Made by a program: the position numbers and the translations under genes
Notes under the pieces: model-generated
Told to the model about the DNA's origin: nothing
The model's input: the letters and a program-made list of their open reading frames with translations, nothing else
Databases searched by the model: none
From: Bradyrhizobium sp. OK095
GTDB lineage: Bacteria > Pseudomonadota > Alphaproteobacteria > Rhizobiales > Xanthobacteraceae
Direction: 5' to 3'
Assembly (NCBI RefSeq): GCF_900109945.1
Contig: NZ_FOBX01000018.1
Span: 62,001-126,000 of the forward strand
Length of the DNA stretch: 64,000 bases
Part shown: positions 52,361-60,448 of the stretch, piece after piece
Layout of the letters: each line of letters opens with the position of its first letter
Position numbering within the stretch: position 1 is the stretch's first letter

Positions 52361-53467
52361 TTACTTGTCCTTCGTCGGCCTGACTTCGGTGACATGGCCC
52401 ATCTTGCGGCCGGGGCGTGGCGCGCCCTTGCCGTAGAGATGCACGGTGGCGCCCGGGACGGTCAGCCATTTCTCGTAATCGTTGATCTCGTCGCCGATCA
52501 AATTGGTCATGGTGACGATGTCGCCGTGACGCACCGGCTTGCCCAGCGGCCAGCCGGCGATGGCGCGGATGTGCTGCTCGAACTGCGAGACGGAGGCGCC
52601 GTCCAGCGTCCAGTGCCCGGAATTGTGCACGCGCGGGGCGATCTCGTTGACCAGCACCTTCGGTCCGGTGCCGTTGGCGAGCACGAACATCTCGACGGCG
52701 AGCACGCCGACATAATCGAGCGCGCTGGCGATCTTGCCGGCGATGCTGCGCGCTTCTTCGGCGAGCGAGTCCGGGATCTGCGCGGGCGCGCGGGATATTT
52801 TCAGGATGTGGTCGCGGTGCTCGTTCTCGGTGACGTCGAAGCATTCGACCTGGCCCGATGCCGAACGCGCGGCGATCACGGAGATCTCGCGCTCGTACGG
52901 GATGAAGGCTTCCAGGATCGCCGATTTGGTGGCGAGGCTGGTCCACACCTTGGCGATGTCGTCGCCCTCGCGGATGATGGCCTGGCCCTTGCCGTCATAG
53001 CCAAAGCGGCGGGTTTTCAGCACCGCCGGAAGGCCGATCTTCACGATGGCCTCGCGCAGCGAAGCGACCGAGGTGACGTCGGCATAGGCGGCGGTGCCGA
53101 TGCCGAGGCGCGTGACAAAATCCTTCTCGGCGAGCCGGTCCTGGGTGGTCTCGAGGATCTTGCGGTTGGGCAGCACGGGCCGGCGCGCGTCCAGCACCAT
53201 CGCGGCGGCGGACGGCACGTTCTCGAATTCATAGGTGATGACGTCGACGTCGTTGGCGAACAGCTCGAGGGCCTCGACGTCGGCATATTCGGCGCAGGTC
53301 GCATTCAGCACCACGTCGAAGGCGGGCGAGTCCGGATCGGGCGAGAACACCTGGCAGCGCAGGCCGAGCCGCGCCGCCGCCATCGCCAGCATCCGCCCGA
53401 GTTGTCCGCCGCCGAGGATGCCGATGGTGTCGCCGGGCTTCAGCTTCACCTGCTTTGCGTCCGTCAC
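52361..53467 (-). CDS. purK: N5-carboxyaminoimidazole ribonucleotide synthase
   Basis: A 368-residue ATP-grasp enzyme that carboxylates aminoimidazole ribonucleotide with bicarbonate and ATP in purine synthesis. The N-terminal GILGGGQLGRMLAMAAARLG binds substrate. The ATP-grasp core includes VLKTRRFGYDGKGQ and the metal/ATP residues in VLVNEIAPRVHNSGHWT. GTG at 53467 is the start: it overlaps the purE stop as GTGA, so purE and purK are coupled. The two enzymes act in sequence on the same intermediate. Convergent with aqpZ. Confidence 0.95.
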   Translation of the reverse strand: MTDAKQVKLKPGDTIGILGGGQLGRMLAMAAARLGLRCQVFSPDPDSPAFDVVLNATCAEYADVEALELFANDVDVITYEFENVPSAAAMVLDARRPVLPNRKILETTQDRLAEKDFVTRLGIGTAAYADVTSVASLREAIVKIGLPAVLKTRRFGYDGKGQAIIREGDDIAKVWTSLATKSAILEAFIPYEREISVIAARSASGQVECFDVTENEHRDHILKISRAPAQIPDSLAEEARSIAGKIASALDYVGVLAVEMFVLANGTGPKVLVNEIAPRVHNSGHWTLDGASVSQFEQHIRAIAGWPLGKPVRHGDIVTMTNLIGDEINDYEKWLTVPGATVHLYGKGAPRPGRKMGHVTEVRPTKDK

Positions 53468-53952
53468 GCCTTGTCCTCCGGGCGCTCGGCGACCGCATCG
53501 GTCTGCGCCTTGCGCCAAGCGGCGAGGCGATCGGACAGCGCCGGGTCGGACAGGGCCAGCACGGCGGCCGCAAGCAGCGCTGCGTTGATGGCGCCGGCCT
53601 TGCCGATGGCGAGGGTGCCGACCGGGATGCCCGCAGGCATCTGCACGATCGAATAGAGCGAATCGATGCCCTTGAGCGTCCTGGATTCGACGGGAACGCC
53701 GAACACCGGCAGTTCCGTCAGCGCCGCCGCCATGCCCGGCAGATGCGCAGCGCCGCCGGCGCCGGCAATGATGACCTTGAAGCCTGCCGCCTTGGCGCCC
53801 TTGGCGAAGGCAAACAGCCTGTCGGGGGTGCGGTGGGCCGAAACGATGCGGGTGTCGGCGGTAACGCCCAAGGCTGCGAGCGTGTCGGCGGCGTGCCGCA
53901 TCGTCTCCCAGTCCGACTGGCTTCCCATGATGATGGCGATTGGCGCGGTCAT
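53464..53952 (-). CDS. purE: N5-carboxyaminoimidazole ribonucleotide mutase
   Basis: A 162-residue class I PurE that moves the carboxylate group of N5-CAIR to give CAIR. The active site is complete: IIMGSQSDWETM, RIVSAHRTPDRL and IIAGAGGAAHLPGMAAALTELPVFGVPVES. Length is normal. Its stop overlaps the purK start, forming a two-gene operon. It is divergent from a diguanylate cyclase gene, about 140 bases away. Confidence 0.97.
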   Translation of the reverse strand: MTAPIAIIMGSQSDWETMRHAADTLAALGVTADTRIVSAHRTPDRLFAFAKGAKAAGFKVIIAGAGGAAHLPGMAAALTELPVFGVPVESRTLKGIDSLYSIVQMPAGIPVGTLAIGKAGAINAALLAAAVLALSDPALSDRLAAWRKAQTDAVAERPEDKA

Positions 53953-54094
53953 GACGTCAATTGTGCTCGGAAAACAGAAGGATAGGCCAGATTAACGGTT
54001 CCGGCCGGTGGCTCGCAAGGCGGTGGCAAGGAGAAGGGAATGGACTATCCTGTCTTGGTGAATCCCCGCAAGCCTTCAATTGAGCAGGATGCCC

Positions 54095-54832
54095 ATGAAG
54101 AAACCAAAAAGGGCGAGCGCTGCGAAGGCCAAAAAGGGCCGAAAAGCTGGCGTGAGCCGATCCAAAACCGCCCCGAAGCGCCCGGCCAGGAATCCGACCA
54201 GGAATCCGGCCAAGAATTCTGTCAAGCCGTCGCGGCGCGGAGCGTCGACCGCCGACGACACCAAGGCGACCATCCGCGGCCTGCGGAGCAAGCTGAAGGC
54301 GGCGGAGCGGCGGGTCGCCGAGCTGGAAGCTGCCGCCGGCACCGATTTCCTGCTCGAGATCCCGAACCGGCGCGGCTTCGAGCGCGAGCTCACGCGCGCC
54401 GTCGCCTACATGAAGCGGTATCGCGCCAGCGGCGCACTGATCGTGCTCGACGTCGACCGGCTGAAGCCGATCAATGATTCCTTCGGCCACGCCGCCGGCG
54501 ACGAGGTGCTCAAGGCGATCGCGGCGACCCTGACGCGGCAGATCCGCGCCTCGGATGTGGTCGGCCGGCTCGGCGGCGACGAGTTCGCGCTGCTGCTCTG
54601 GAATCTCAGCGAGACCGATGCCAAGGCGAAGGCGGCGGCCTTCGAGCAGGCGATCGACGAATTGTCCTTCGTCTTTCGCGGCCAGCACGTGACCGCGGGC
54701 GCCTCCGCCGGCGTCGCGCTGCTGGGAGCGCAGTCCGATTCAGCCCGTGCCATGGAGGAAGCCGATGCCGCCATGTATGTGCGCAAAGCCAGCCGGCGGC
54801 ACGAGCCGCGGATCAGGCTCGTCAGCAGCTGA
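54095..54832 (+). CDS. Diguanylate cyclase with basic N-terminal tail
   Basis: A 245-residue soluble protein. Residues 1-55 form a strongly basic, Lys/Arg/Ala/Pro-rich tail (KRASAAKAKKGRKAG, SRSKTAPKRPARNPTRNPAK). A short coiled helix (IRGLRSKLKAAERRVAELEAA) leads into a GGDEF domain (about 90-245). The active motif is GRLGGDEFALLLW (GGDEF at 160-164), with an inhibitory site RxxD (RASD) five residues earlier. It therefore can make c-di-GMP with product inhibition. No sensor domain is seen; the basic tail may bind nucleic acid or acidic lipid (inference). The ATG at 54095 follows AGGA. Confidence 0.9.
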   Translation: MKKPKRASAAKAKKGRKAGVSRSKTAPKRPARNPTRNPAKNSVKPSRRGASTADDTKATIRGLRSKLKAAERRVAELEAAAGTDFLLEIPNRRGFERELTRAVAYMKRYRASGALIVLDVDRLKPINDSFGHAAGDEVLKAIAATLTRQIRASDVVGRLGGDEFALLLWNLSETDAKAKAAAFEQAIDELSFVFRGQHVTAGASAGVALLGAQSDSARAMEEADAAMYVRKASRRHEPRIRLVSS

Positions 54833-54834
54833 TC

Positions 54835-55086
54835 TTACAGCGTGGCGAGATCTTCCGGCACGTTGCCGAATTTGCGCAGCAGCGTGGCGTCACCGAATTC
54901 GCCGGTCATGGGATCGCCGCTGCGGCTGAACGCGACTGCGCCGATGTTGCCGGCACCGTGCGACAAGATCTCGGCGCGCCGCAACGCGGCCGTCGAGCTC
55001 TGGCATTCCTCCGCGGCGCCTGCGACAGGCGATCCGTCGGCATCGATCAGGAAGGGCATTGCAACGTAGTAGGTCACGTCCGACAT
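54835..55086 (-). CDS. Small protein of unknown function
   Basis: An 83-residue protein with no family that I recognise. It opens MSDVTYYVAMPFLIDADGSPVAGAAEECQSSTAALRRAEIL and later reads GAVAFSRSGDPMTGEFGDATLLRKFG. It lacks membrane segments and a signal peptide and has a predicted mixed alpha/beta content. Two further small genes follow the same direction upstream (55109 and 55454). Its stop is two bases past the cyclase stop on the other strand. Confidence 0.65.
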   Translation of the reverse strand: MSDVTYYVAMPFLIDADGSPVAGAAEECQSSTAALRRAEILSHGAGNIGAVAFSRSGDPMTGEFGDATLLRKFGNVPEDLATL

Positions 55087-55108
55087 GGCGTTGCTCCGGG
55101 TCCTAAAA

Positions 55109-55327
55109 TCAGGCGGCGCTGCTCTTGCTCCGCATCTTGCTGCGCGAGGTCTCCGGAATGCAGCCGGCCGAAATTGCCGCCTGCAATTCTTCCAGCTCTG
55201 CTTCCAGATATTCGTTGGCCATGATCAGCGCCTTGATGGTGCTGCGAAGATTGCCGTCGCACATCGCGATCGCCTGATCGCAGGCCTGTTCATAACGGCT
55301 GTTGTCGAGAAGGGCGGTTGCCGACAT
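55109..55327 (-). CDS. Small acidic helical protein
   Basis: A 72-residue protein, mostly helical (NSRYEQACDQAIAMCDGNLRSTIKALIMANEYLEAELEELQAAI), with a basic C-terminal stretch (SRSKMRSKSSAA). I do not recognise the family. The helix RSTIKALIMANEYLEAELEELQ has the pattern of small rhizobial proteins of unknown role. It lies 22 bases upstream of the 83-residue gene on the same strand, so the two may be co-transcribed. Confidence 0.6.
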   Translation of the reverse strand: MSATALLDNSRYEQACDQAIAMCDGNLRSTIKALIMANEYLEAELEELQAAISAGCIPETSRSKMRSKSSAA

Positions 55328-55453
55328 CTGCGTTGTCCTTGGTGTTTCTCGGGCGTTCCCAGGGGCGTTGGGCTGGCCAAATGTTCCTATTTTGTTCTTT
55401 TGGAGTCAAGCGGATTCACATGCGGCGAGCCGCCGCGAAATCTGCCCTGTGGA

Positions 55454-55660
55454 TCAGGCGATGATGTCGGGCGTGATCTGGTCTTCGATGAATGCGATGC
55501 GGTCGCGCAACAACAGCTTGCGCTTCTTCAACCGCTGCAACCGCAATAGGTCGGGGGCAGGCGATTGATGCAGTGCATCGATCGCGACATCGAGATCTCG
55601 GTGTTCCTGGTGCAACCGGGCGAGCTCGGATTCGAGTTCGCGCGCATCTTCATTGGTCAT
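55454..55660 (-). CDS. DUF465/YdcH-type small protein
   Basis: A 68-residue protein of the DUF465 (YdcH) family, short coiled-coil proteins. The sequence has two helices: EDARELESELARLHQEHRDLDVAIDALHQ and PDLLRLQRLKKRKLLLRDRIAFIEDQI, with the family KKRKLLLRDRI motif. The function is not known. A second DUF465-type gene on the opposite strand at 55991 has the same length and motif, so the two form an inverted paralogous pair. Confidence 0.8.
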   Translation of the reverse strand: MTNEDARELESELARLHQEHRDLDVAIDALHQSPAPDLLRLQRLKKRKLLLRDRIAFIEDQITPDIIA

Positions 55661-55990
55661 GTCTGCGGTGGCCGAAAAACCGATAGGCGTGAGATTAAGG
55701 CTGTGGATGCCCTGTGGAAATTATCGTCCTTGCGCGCCGTGATCGCAAGCGATCTCGGGTAGCCGCTCACCGATCTCCCGCAAGATATTTCGACGATTCG
55801 CGGCAGCGCTGCGCAAGCGTATTGATATCATGGATTTTTCCAGCGTGGTTCCATTACTCACGCTTCGTTACATATGAATTTTCAAAAATGACACTGCGAC
55901 GACGGATACCCATCGACAGAACGAATCGGTGATGTAGACTTCCTCGTCCGGATCGAATCCTAAGGTCAAACCCTACCGAGGAGGTTTCGA
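55661..55990. other. A/T-richer divergent intergenic region
   Basis: About 330 bases between the two DUF465-type genes, which run apart. The right half (about 55,790-55,930) is poorer in G+C than the window average, with TTGATATCATGG and TTACATATGAATTTTC. Promoters for both genes should lie here, but I cannot fix them. No gene is supported. Confidence 0.5.
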
Positions 55991-56170
55991 ATGACAATTC
56001 AGGCACATCTGGTTGAATTGGAACGGAAGCACAAGACTCTCGAACACGAATTGCACGAAGCTCTCGTGCACCTTTCAACAGACGACCTGCAAATTGTTGA
56101 GTTGAAGCGCCGCAAGTTGATGGTCAAGGACCAGATCGAGCGTCTGAGGCACGGCGACACGCTCCACTAG
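55991..56170 (+). CDS. DUF465/YdcH-type small protein
   Basis: A 59-residue protein of the DUF465 family: IQAHLVELERKHKTLEHELHEALVHL, a short turn, then DLQIVELKRRKLMVKDQIERLRHG. The LKRRKLMVKDQI helix carries the family signature. An almost ideal ribosome site, AGGAGG, ends six bases before the ATG, so translation should be strong. It mirrors the 68-residue gene on the other strand at 55454. Confidence 0.82.
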   Translation: MTIQAHLVELERKHKTLEHELHEALVHLSTDDLQIVELKRRKLMVKDQIERLRHGDTLH

Positions 56171-56211
56171 TAACCCCCCGTAACAGCGTAGAGTTGATCG
56201 TACCCTTTCAG

Positions 56212-56243
56212 GCAGGGGTGAGAGCTATTGCGCTCATCCCTGC
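56212..56243 (+). terminator. Possible terminator hairpin
   Basis: GCAGGGGTGAG and CTCATCCCTGC (56212-56222, 56233-56243) pair with one mismatch across GAGC/GC. There is no clear T-tract after it, so it may be only a structured 3' end of the small DUF465-type transcript. Confidence 0.4.
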
Positions 56244-56314
56244 TGCAAGGTGCGCACCCGTGTGATCATTATTGCGCGGGAGCTGGAGCTATTTCCGTTC
56301 TGATGGAAAACGCT

Positions 56315-57418
56315 CTAGATGCCTGCGAGCTCGGCGACGTGATCGGCGATCGCGAGCGAGGACGTCAGCCCCGGCGATTCGATGCCGAACAGGTTGATCA
56401 GTCCTTCGACGCCGTGATCGTGCGGACCCTGCATCAGGAAGTCCTGCGTCGCCACCGCTGGTGGCACGATCTTCGGGCGGATGCCTGAATAGCTCGGCAT
56501 CAACGCGCCATCGGGCAGCGTCGGCCAATATCTGCGGATCGCCGGATAGAAGCGTTCGGCCCGTGACGGGTCGACCTCGTAGTTGATCGTTTCGATCCAC
56601 TCGACGTCGGGGCCGAAACGCGCCTGTCCCGCCATGTCCAGTGTCAGATGCACGCCGAGGCCGCCAGGCTCGGGCACCGGATAGATCAGGCGTGAGAACG
56701 GCGCTTTGGCGTTGCAGCTGAAGTAATTTCCCTTGGCGAGATAGGCCAGTGGAATCCGGTCAATCGGCATGCCGTCGATGTGGCGCGCCACATTCGTCGC
56801 CGCGAGCCCTGCAGCGTTGACGAGGAGGCTGCATTGCAGTGCCATCGGTGCCTCGCCGCCGGCATCGACCTCGATCAGTCCGGCCGCCGCCTTGGCGCGG
56901 ATCAGCGGGGTGTGAAACGCGAAGGCCGCGCCGGCGGCCTCGGCCTCGCCGCGCAGCGAGAGCATATAGGCGTGGCTGTCGATGATGCCGGTCGAGGGCG
57001 AGAGTAGCGCGGCGTCGCAGGCCAGCGCCGGCTCCAGCGCGCGTGCGGCCTCGCCCGTGAGCAGCTGCATGTCGAGCACGCCATTGGCCTCGGCATGCGC
57101 CTTGATCGATTGCAGCTTCTCGGTCTCTTTCGAATTGGTCGCGACGATCAGCTTGCCGCAATTCTTGTGCGGGATGCCGCGCTCGCCGCAGTAGCGGTAG
57201 AGCGCGTGCTTGCCGTCGACGCACATGCGCGCCATCCAGCTCCCGGCGCGGTAGTAAATGCCGGCATGGATCACCTCGCTGTTGCGTGAGGAGGTGATGG
57301 TGCCGATGGCCTCGGCTTCCTCGAGCACGATCACCTCGCGCCCGGCCTGCGCGAGCTTTCGAGCCACCGCGAGCCCGACCACGCCGGCTCCGATGACGAT
57401 GCAATCGACCCTATCCAT
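56315..57418 (-). CDS. lhgO: FAD-dependent L-2-hydroxyglutarate oxidase-like enzyme
   Basis: A 367-residue DAO-fold flavoprotein. The FAD motif CIVIGAGVVGLAVARKLAQAGREVIVLEEAEAIGTITSSRNSEVIHAGIYY is characteristic of the LhgO/YgaF group, which oxidises L-2-hydroxyglutarate to 2-oxoglutarate and passes electrons to the quinone pool. GNYFSC, RLIYPVPEPGGLGVHLTLDMAG, PSYSGIRPKI and GLINLFGIESPGLTSSLAIADHVAEL fit too. Relatives act on D-amino or hydroxy acids, so the substrate is not proven. It is divergent from the PAS-GGDEF-EAL gene by about 200 bases. Confidence 0.88.
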   Translation of the reverse strand: MDRVDCIVIGAGVVGLAVARKLAQAGREVIVLEEAEAIGTITSSRNSEVIHAGIYYRAGSWMARMCVDGKHALYRYCGERGIPHKNCGKLIVATNSKETEKLQSIKAHAEANGVLDMQLLTGEAARALEPALACDAALLSPSTGIIDSHAYMLSLRGEAEAAGAAFAFHTPLIRAKAAAGLIEVDAGGEAPMALQCSLLVNAAGLAATNVARHIDGMPIDRIPLAYLAKGNYFSCNAKAPFSRLIYPVPEPGGLGVHLTLDMAGQARFGPDVEWIETINYEVDPSRAERFYPAIRRYWPTLPDGALMPSYSGIRPKIVPPAVATQDFLMQGPHDHGVEGLINLFGIESPGLTSSLAIADHVAELAGI

Positions 57419-57620
57419 GGTTGTGCAGGCTGTCCGCTGGAAGCGCCGGTGGCATTGGAGGCGAGAACGAGGGCGCGGGGCCGTTTTCCGTTAAGGAAGC
57501 ATTTATCATGTCAGGGCAATTGCCGTATTTGGCGTCACATTTTTCTGTTGCGCGTACAGGCGTTTACCCGATCCAAACCGGCGAGGCCAGACAATCCGAC
57601 GTTGAAATCGCGGGTGGCTG

Positions 57621-60308
57621 ATGGCTGAAAAGAACTGGCACGCGGGCAGCATGCTTCCGATTGCTGTGCAGGCCGCCGTGTGCCTGGCGGGCGCGGTCGC
57701 GCCTGCGCGTGCCTCTGCGCTGTCGGACAGTTTCGAGGCGCCGAGCTATCTCGGCAAGCTCGATCCGAACCTGATCTGGGAAACCCTGATCGGGGGCATT
57801 GTCGTTTGCGCGTTCCTGGCGGCCGTCGCGTTGTGGATCCATTCCGCGCTGCGCCGGACCCAGCGGTCGCAACTGCGGCGCAACGCCTTCGTCTCCTCCG
57901 CCATGAACAATCTCAACCAGGGCGTGGTGATGACAGATGCGCAGCGGCGCATCATCTTCTGCAACGACCGCTATCTCGATATCTACGGCCTGGCGCGCTC
58001 GGAGCTGTGGGCCGGCATGACCGGCTACGACATCCTCGAGCTCAGGCGCAAGCGCGGGGTCGTCGGCGGCGTTTCCGACGACGAGTTCTACGACAAGGCG
58101 GCGAGCCCCAACGGCCTGATCACCGAACTGCCCGATGGCCGCGCCATCCTGGTGAAATATTTCGTGCTGCCGAACGGCGGCTCGGTCGCCACGCATCTGG
58201 ATGTCAGCGAGCAGCGCAAGCTGTCGCGGCAGCTTGCTTCCACCAAGCAGTTTCTGGAAACGGTGCTGGACAACGTGCCGGCCTGCGTCGCCGCCAAGAA
58301 CATCGAGGACGGACGCTACATCTTCGCCAACAGCGCCTATGAGCGGTTCTGGGGCTTTTCGCGCGACCATGTCGTCGGCAAGAATGCACGTGAGCTGTTC
58401 GCGCCCAGCTCTGCGGCCAGCATCGAGGCGACCGACCGGACTGCGCTCCTGGCGTCCGATGGACAGTATCGCAATGAGTTCGAGGTCGAGCGCGGCGGGT
58501 CGCGGCGCATGGTCGCCTCGATCCGGATCGTCGTCCGCAACGAGAGCAACAAGCCCGAATTCCTGCTGGTGGTGTTCGAGGACATCACCGACCGCCGCTC
58601 GCTGTCGCAGGAGCTGGAAAGCACGAAGAAGTTTTTGGAGCTCGTGGTCGACAATATCCCGGTCGCGCTGATCGTGGAGCAGGTCAAGGACGGCCGCTAT
58701 CTGCTCGCCAACCGCAGCGCTGAAACCATCCTCAACCGCAGGCGCGAGGATGCCACCGGCCTGACCGCGTCCGATATCTTCAATCCCAAGGAAGCCAAGC
58801 TGATCATCGCGCGCGACGAGGCCGCGATCAAGAAGCGCGGGATGATCACCGAGGAGCATCCGATCTCCACCAAGGACGGGCTGCGGTTGTTCCTGACCCG
58901 CCGCGCCACCGTTTTGAACGATGCCGGCGAGCCGCAATATCTGATCAAGACCCACGAAGACGTCACCGACCGCCGGCAGACCGAGTCGCGCATGGCGCAC
59001 ATGGCCTATCACGACGGTCTCACCGATCTGCCGAACCGCGCCGCCTTCTTGCAGGCGCTGACGCAGATGATCGAGGCCTGCGAAGGCACCAGCGAGGAGT
59101 TCGCCGTCCTCTGCGTCGATCTCGACGGCCTCAAGGAGGTCAACGACGTCTTCGGCCATGCGCTCGGCGACAAGCTCCTGGTCGAAGTCGCTCAGCGGCT
59201 CCAGGATTCCGCGCGCGGCGGCGTGGTGGCGCGCCTGTCCGGCGACGAGTTCGGCTTGATCATCGACGGCAAGCAGCCGGAGTCGGGTCTTTCACTGGCG
59301 CAGCAGATCGGTGATGCCGTCGCCCGGGAATTCCAGATTGACGGCCGGCCGGTCCGCGCCGGCGTCACCACCGGCATGTCGGTCTTTCCGCATAATGGTG
59401 CCGATGGCGCCTCGCTGCTCGCCAATGCCGGAGCGGCGCTGTTCCGCGCCAAGCAGAAGTCGCGCGGTACGATCAGCCTGTACCAGCCGGAGATGGACCA
59501 GCAGATTCGCGATCGCCGCGTGCTGCATCAGGACCTGTCGATGGCGATCAAGAACGGCGAGCTGTCGCTGGCGTTTCAGCCGCAGGGCGCCACGGGCCAC
59601 AGCGTCGCCGAGAGCGAGATCATCGGTTTCGAGGCGCTTGCGCGCTGGCAGCATCCGGTGCGCGGCCAGGTCTCGCCGGCCGAATTCATTCCGATCGCCG
59701 AGGAGAGCGGCCTGATCGTCGAAATGGGCGAGTGGATTTTGCGGCAGGCCTGTCGCGAAGCGGCGTCCTGGCCGACACCGCTCCAGGTCGCGGTCAATCT
59801 GTCGCCGGCGCAGTTCATGCACGGCGACGTGGTCGGGCTCGTGCATTCGATCCTGCTCGAGACGGGGCTTTCGCCCGGACGGCTCGAGCTCGAAATCACC
59901 GAGGGCGTGCTGATCGAGGATTTTGATCGCGGCTTGGCACTCCTGCGCCGCCTGAAGTCGCTCGGGGTGCGCATCTCGATGGACGATTTCGGCAGCGGCT
60001 ACTCCTCGCTGAGCTATCTCCAGGCGTTCCCGTTCGACAAGATCAAGATCGACCGCGCCTTCATCATGAATCTCGGCCGCAACCCGCAGTCGGCGGCGAT
60101 CGTGCGCGCCGTGATCGGCCTCGGCCACGGCCTCGAAATGTCGATTGTCGCCGAGGGCGTCGAGACGGCGGAGCAACTCGCCTTCCTTGCCAAAGAGGGG
60201 TGTGATGGCGTGCAGGGCTATCTGCTCGGCAAGCCGTTGCCGATCGGGAAATATGCCGGCCTCGTCGGCCGCGCCGAGGCCATGGAGCTTGCGCTCAAGA
60301 CCGGCTGA
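57621..60308 (+). CDS. PAS-GGDEF-EAL protein with degenerate cyclase motif
   Basis: An 895-residue c-di-GMP protein. A signal-like N-terminus and a membrane helix (LIWETLIGGIVVCAFLAAVALWI, about residues 50-72) are followed by PAS-type domains (about 90-195, 215-330 and 340-450). The GGDEF domain has SGDEF (540-544) instead of GGDEF and lacks the RxxD site, so cyclase activity is doubtful. The EAL domain (about 640-880) keeps FEALARW (EAL 671-673), DDFGSGYSSLSYLQAFP and EGVETAEQ, so phosphodiesterase activity is likely. A 100-bp repeat begins right at its stop. Confidence 0.92.
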   Translation: MAEKNWHAGSMLPIAVQAAVCLAGAVAPARASALSDSFEAPSYLGKLDPNLIWETLIGGIVVCAFLAAVALWIHSALRRTQRSQLRRNAFVSSAMNNLNQGVVMTDAQRRIIFCNDRYLDIYGLARSELWAGMTGYDILELRRKRGVVGGVSDDEFYDKAASPNGLITELPDGRAILVKYFVLPNGGSVATHLDVSEQRKLSRQLASTKQFLETVLDNVPACVAAKNIEDGRYIFANSAYERFWGFSRDHVVGKNARELFAPSSAASIEATDRTALLASDGQYRNEFEVERGGSRRMVASIRIVVRNESNKPEFLLVVFEDITDRRSLSQELESTKKFLELVVDNIPVALIVEQVKDGRYLLANRSAETILNRRREDATGLTASDIFNPKEAKLIIARDEAAIKKRGMITEEHPISTKDGLRLFLTRRATVLNDAGEPQYLIKTHEDVTDRRQTESRMAHMAYHDGLTDLPNRAAFLQALTQMIEACEGTSEEFAVLCVDLDGLKEVNDVFGHALGDKLLVEVAQRLQDSARGGVVARLSGDEFGLIIDGKQPESGLSLAQQIGDAVAREFQIDGRPVRAGVTTGMSVFPHNGADGASLLANAGAALFRAKQKSRGTISLYQPEMDQQIRDRRVLHQDLSMAIKNGELSLAFQPQGATGHSVAESEIIGFEALARWQHPVRGQVSPAEFIPIAEESGLIVEMGEWILRQACREAASWPTPLQVAVNLSPAQFMHGDVVGLVHSILLETGLSPGRLELEITEGVLIEDFDRGLALLRRLKSLGVRISMDDFGSGYSSLSYLQAFPFDKIKIDRAFIMNLGRNPQSAAIVRAVIGLGHGLEMSIVAEGVETAEQLAFLAKEGCDGVQGYLLGKPLPIGKYAGLVGRAEAMELALKTG

Positions 60309-60410
60309 AGCGTTTTCGAGCGAAGTGGGTACCGGTTCGCGTCAAGAAAACGCGTCAAAAGAAGAATCTAGAGCCCCGTTCCGATTTCATCGGAACGGAA
60401 ATGGCTCTAG
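60308..60410. repeat. Dispersed repeat of about 100 bp, copy 2
   Basis: It starts AAGCGTTTTCGAGCGAAGTG. The block order GGTTCGCG, GAAAACGCG, CAAAA then hairpin (CTAGAGCC...GGCTCTAG with CCGTTCCGAT/ATCGGAACGG inside) is the same as at 25371-25458. The hairpin may serve as terminator for the GGDEF-EAL gene. A shortened piece with TCCGTTCTGATGGAAAACGC lies at about 56295-56314, near the lhgO stop. Confidence 0.78.
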
Positions 60411-60448
60411 TGGTGTAGGCGCTTTCTTCGCTCCCACCCGACGGCTTC

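Noticed and set aside
57564..59159. 531-codon reverse frame inside the PAS-GGDEF-EAL gene
   Set aside because: Val/Asp/Gly-rich shadow of a gene with clear GGDEF and EAL motifs.
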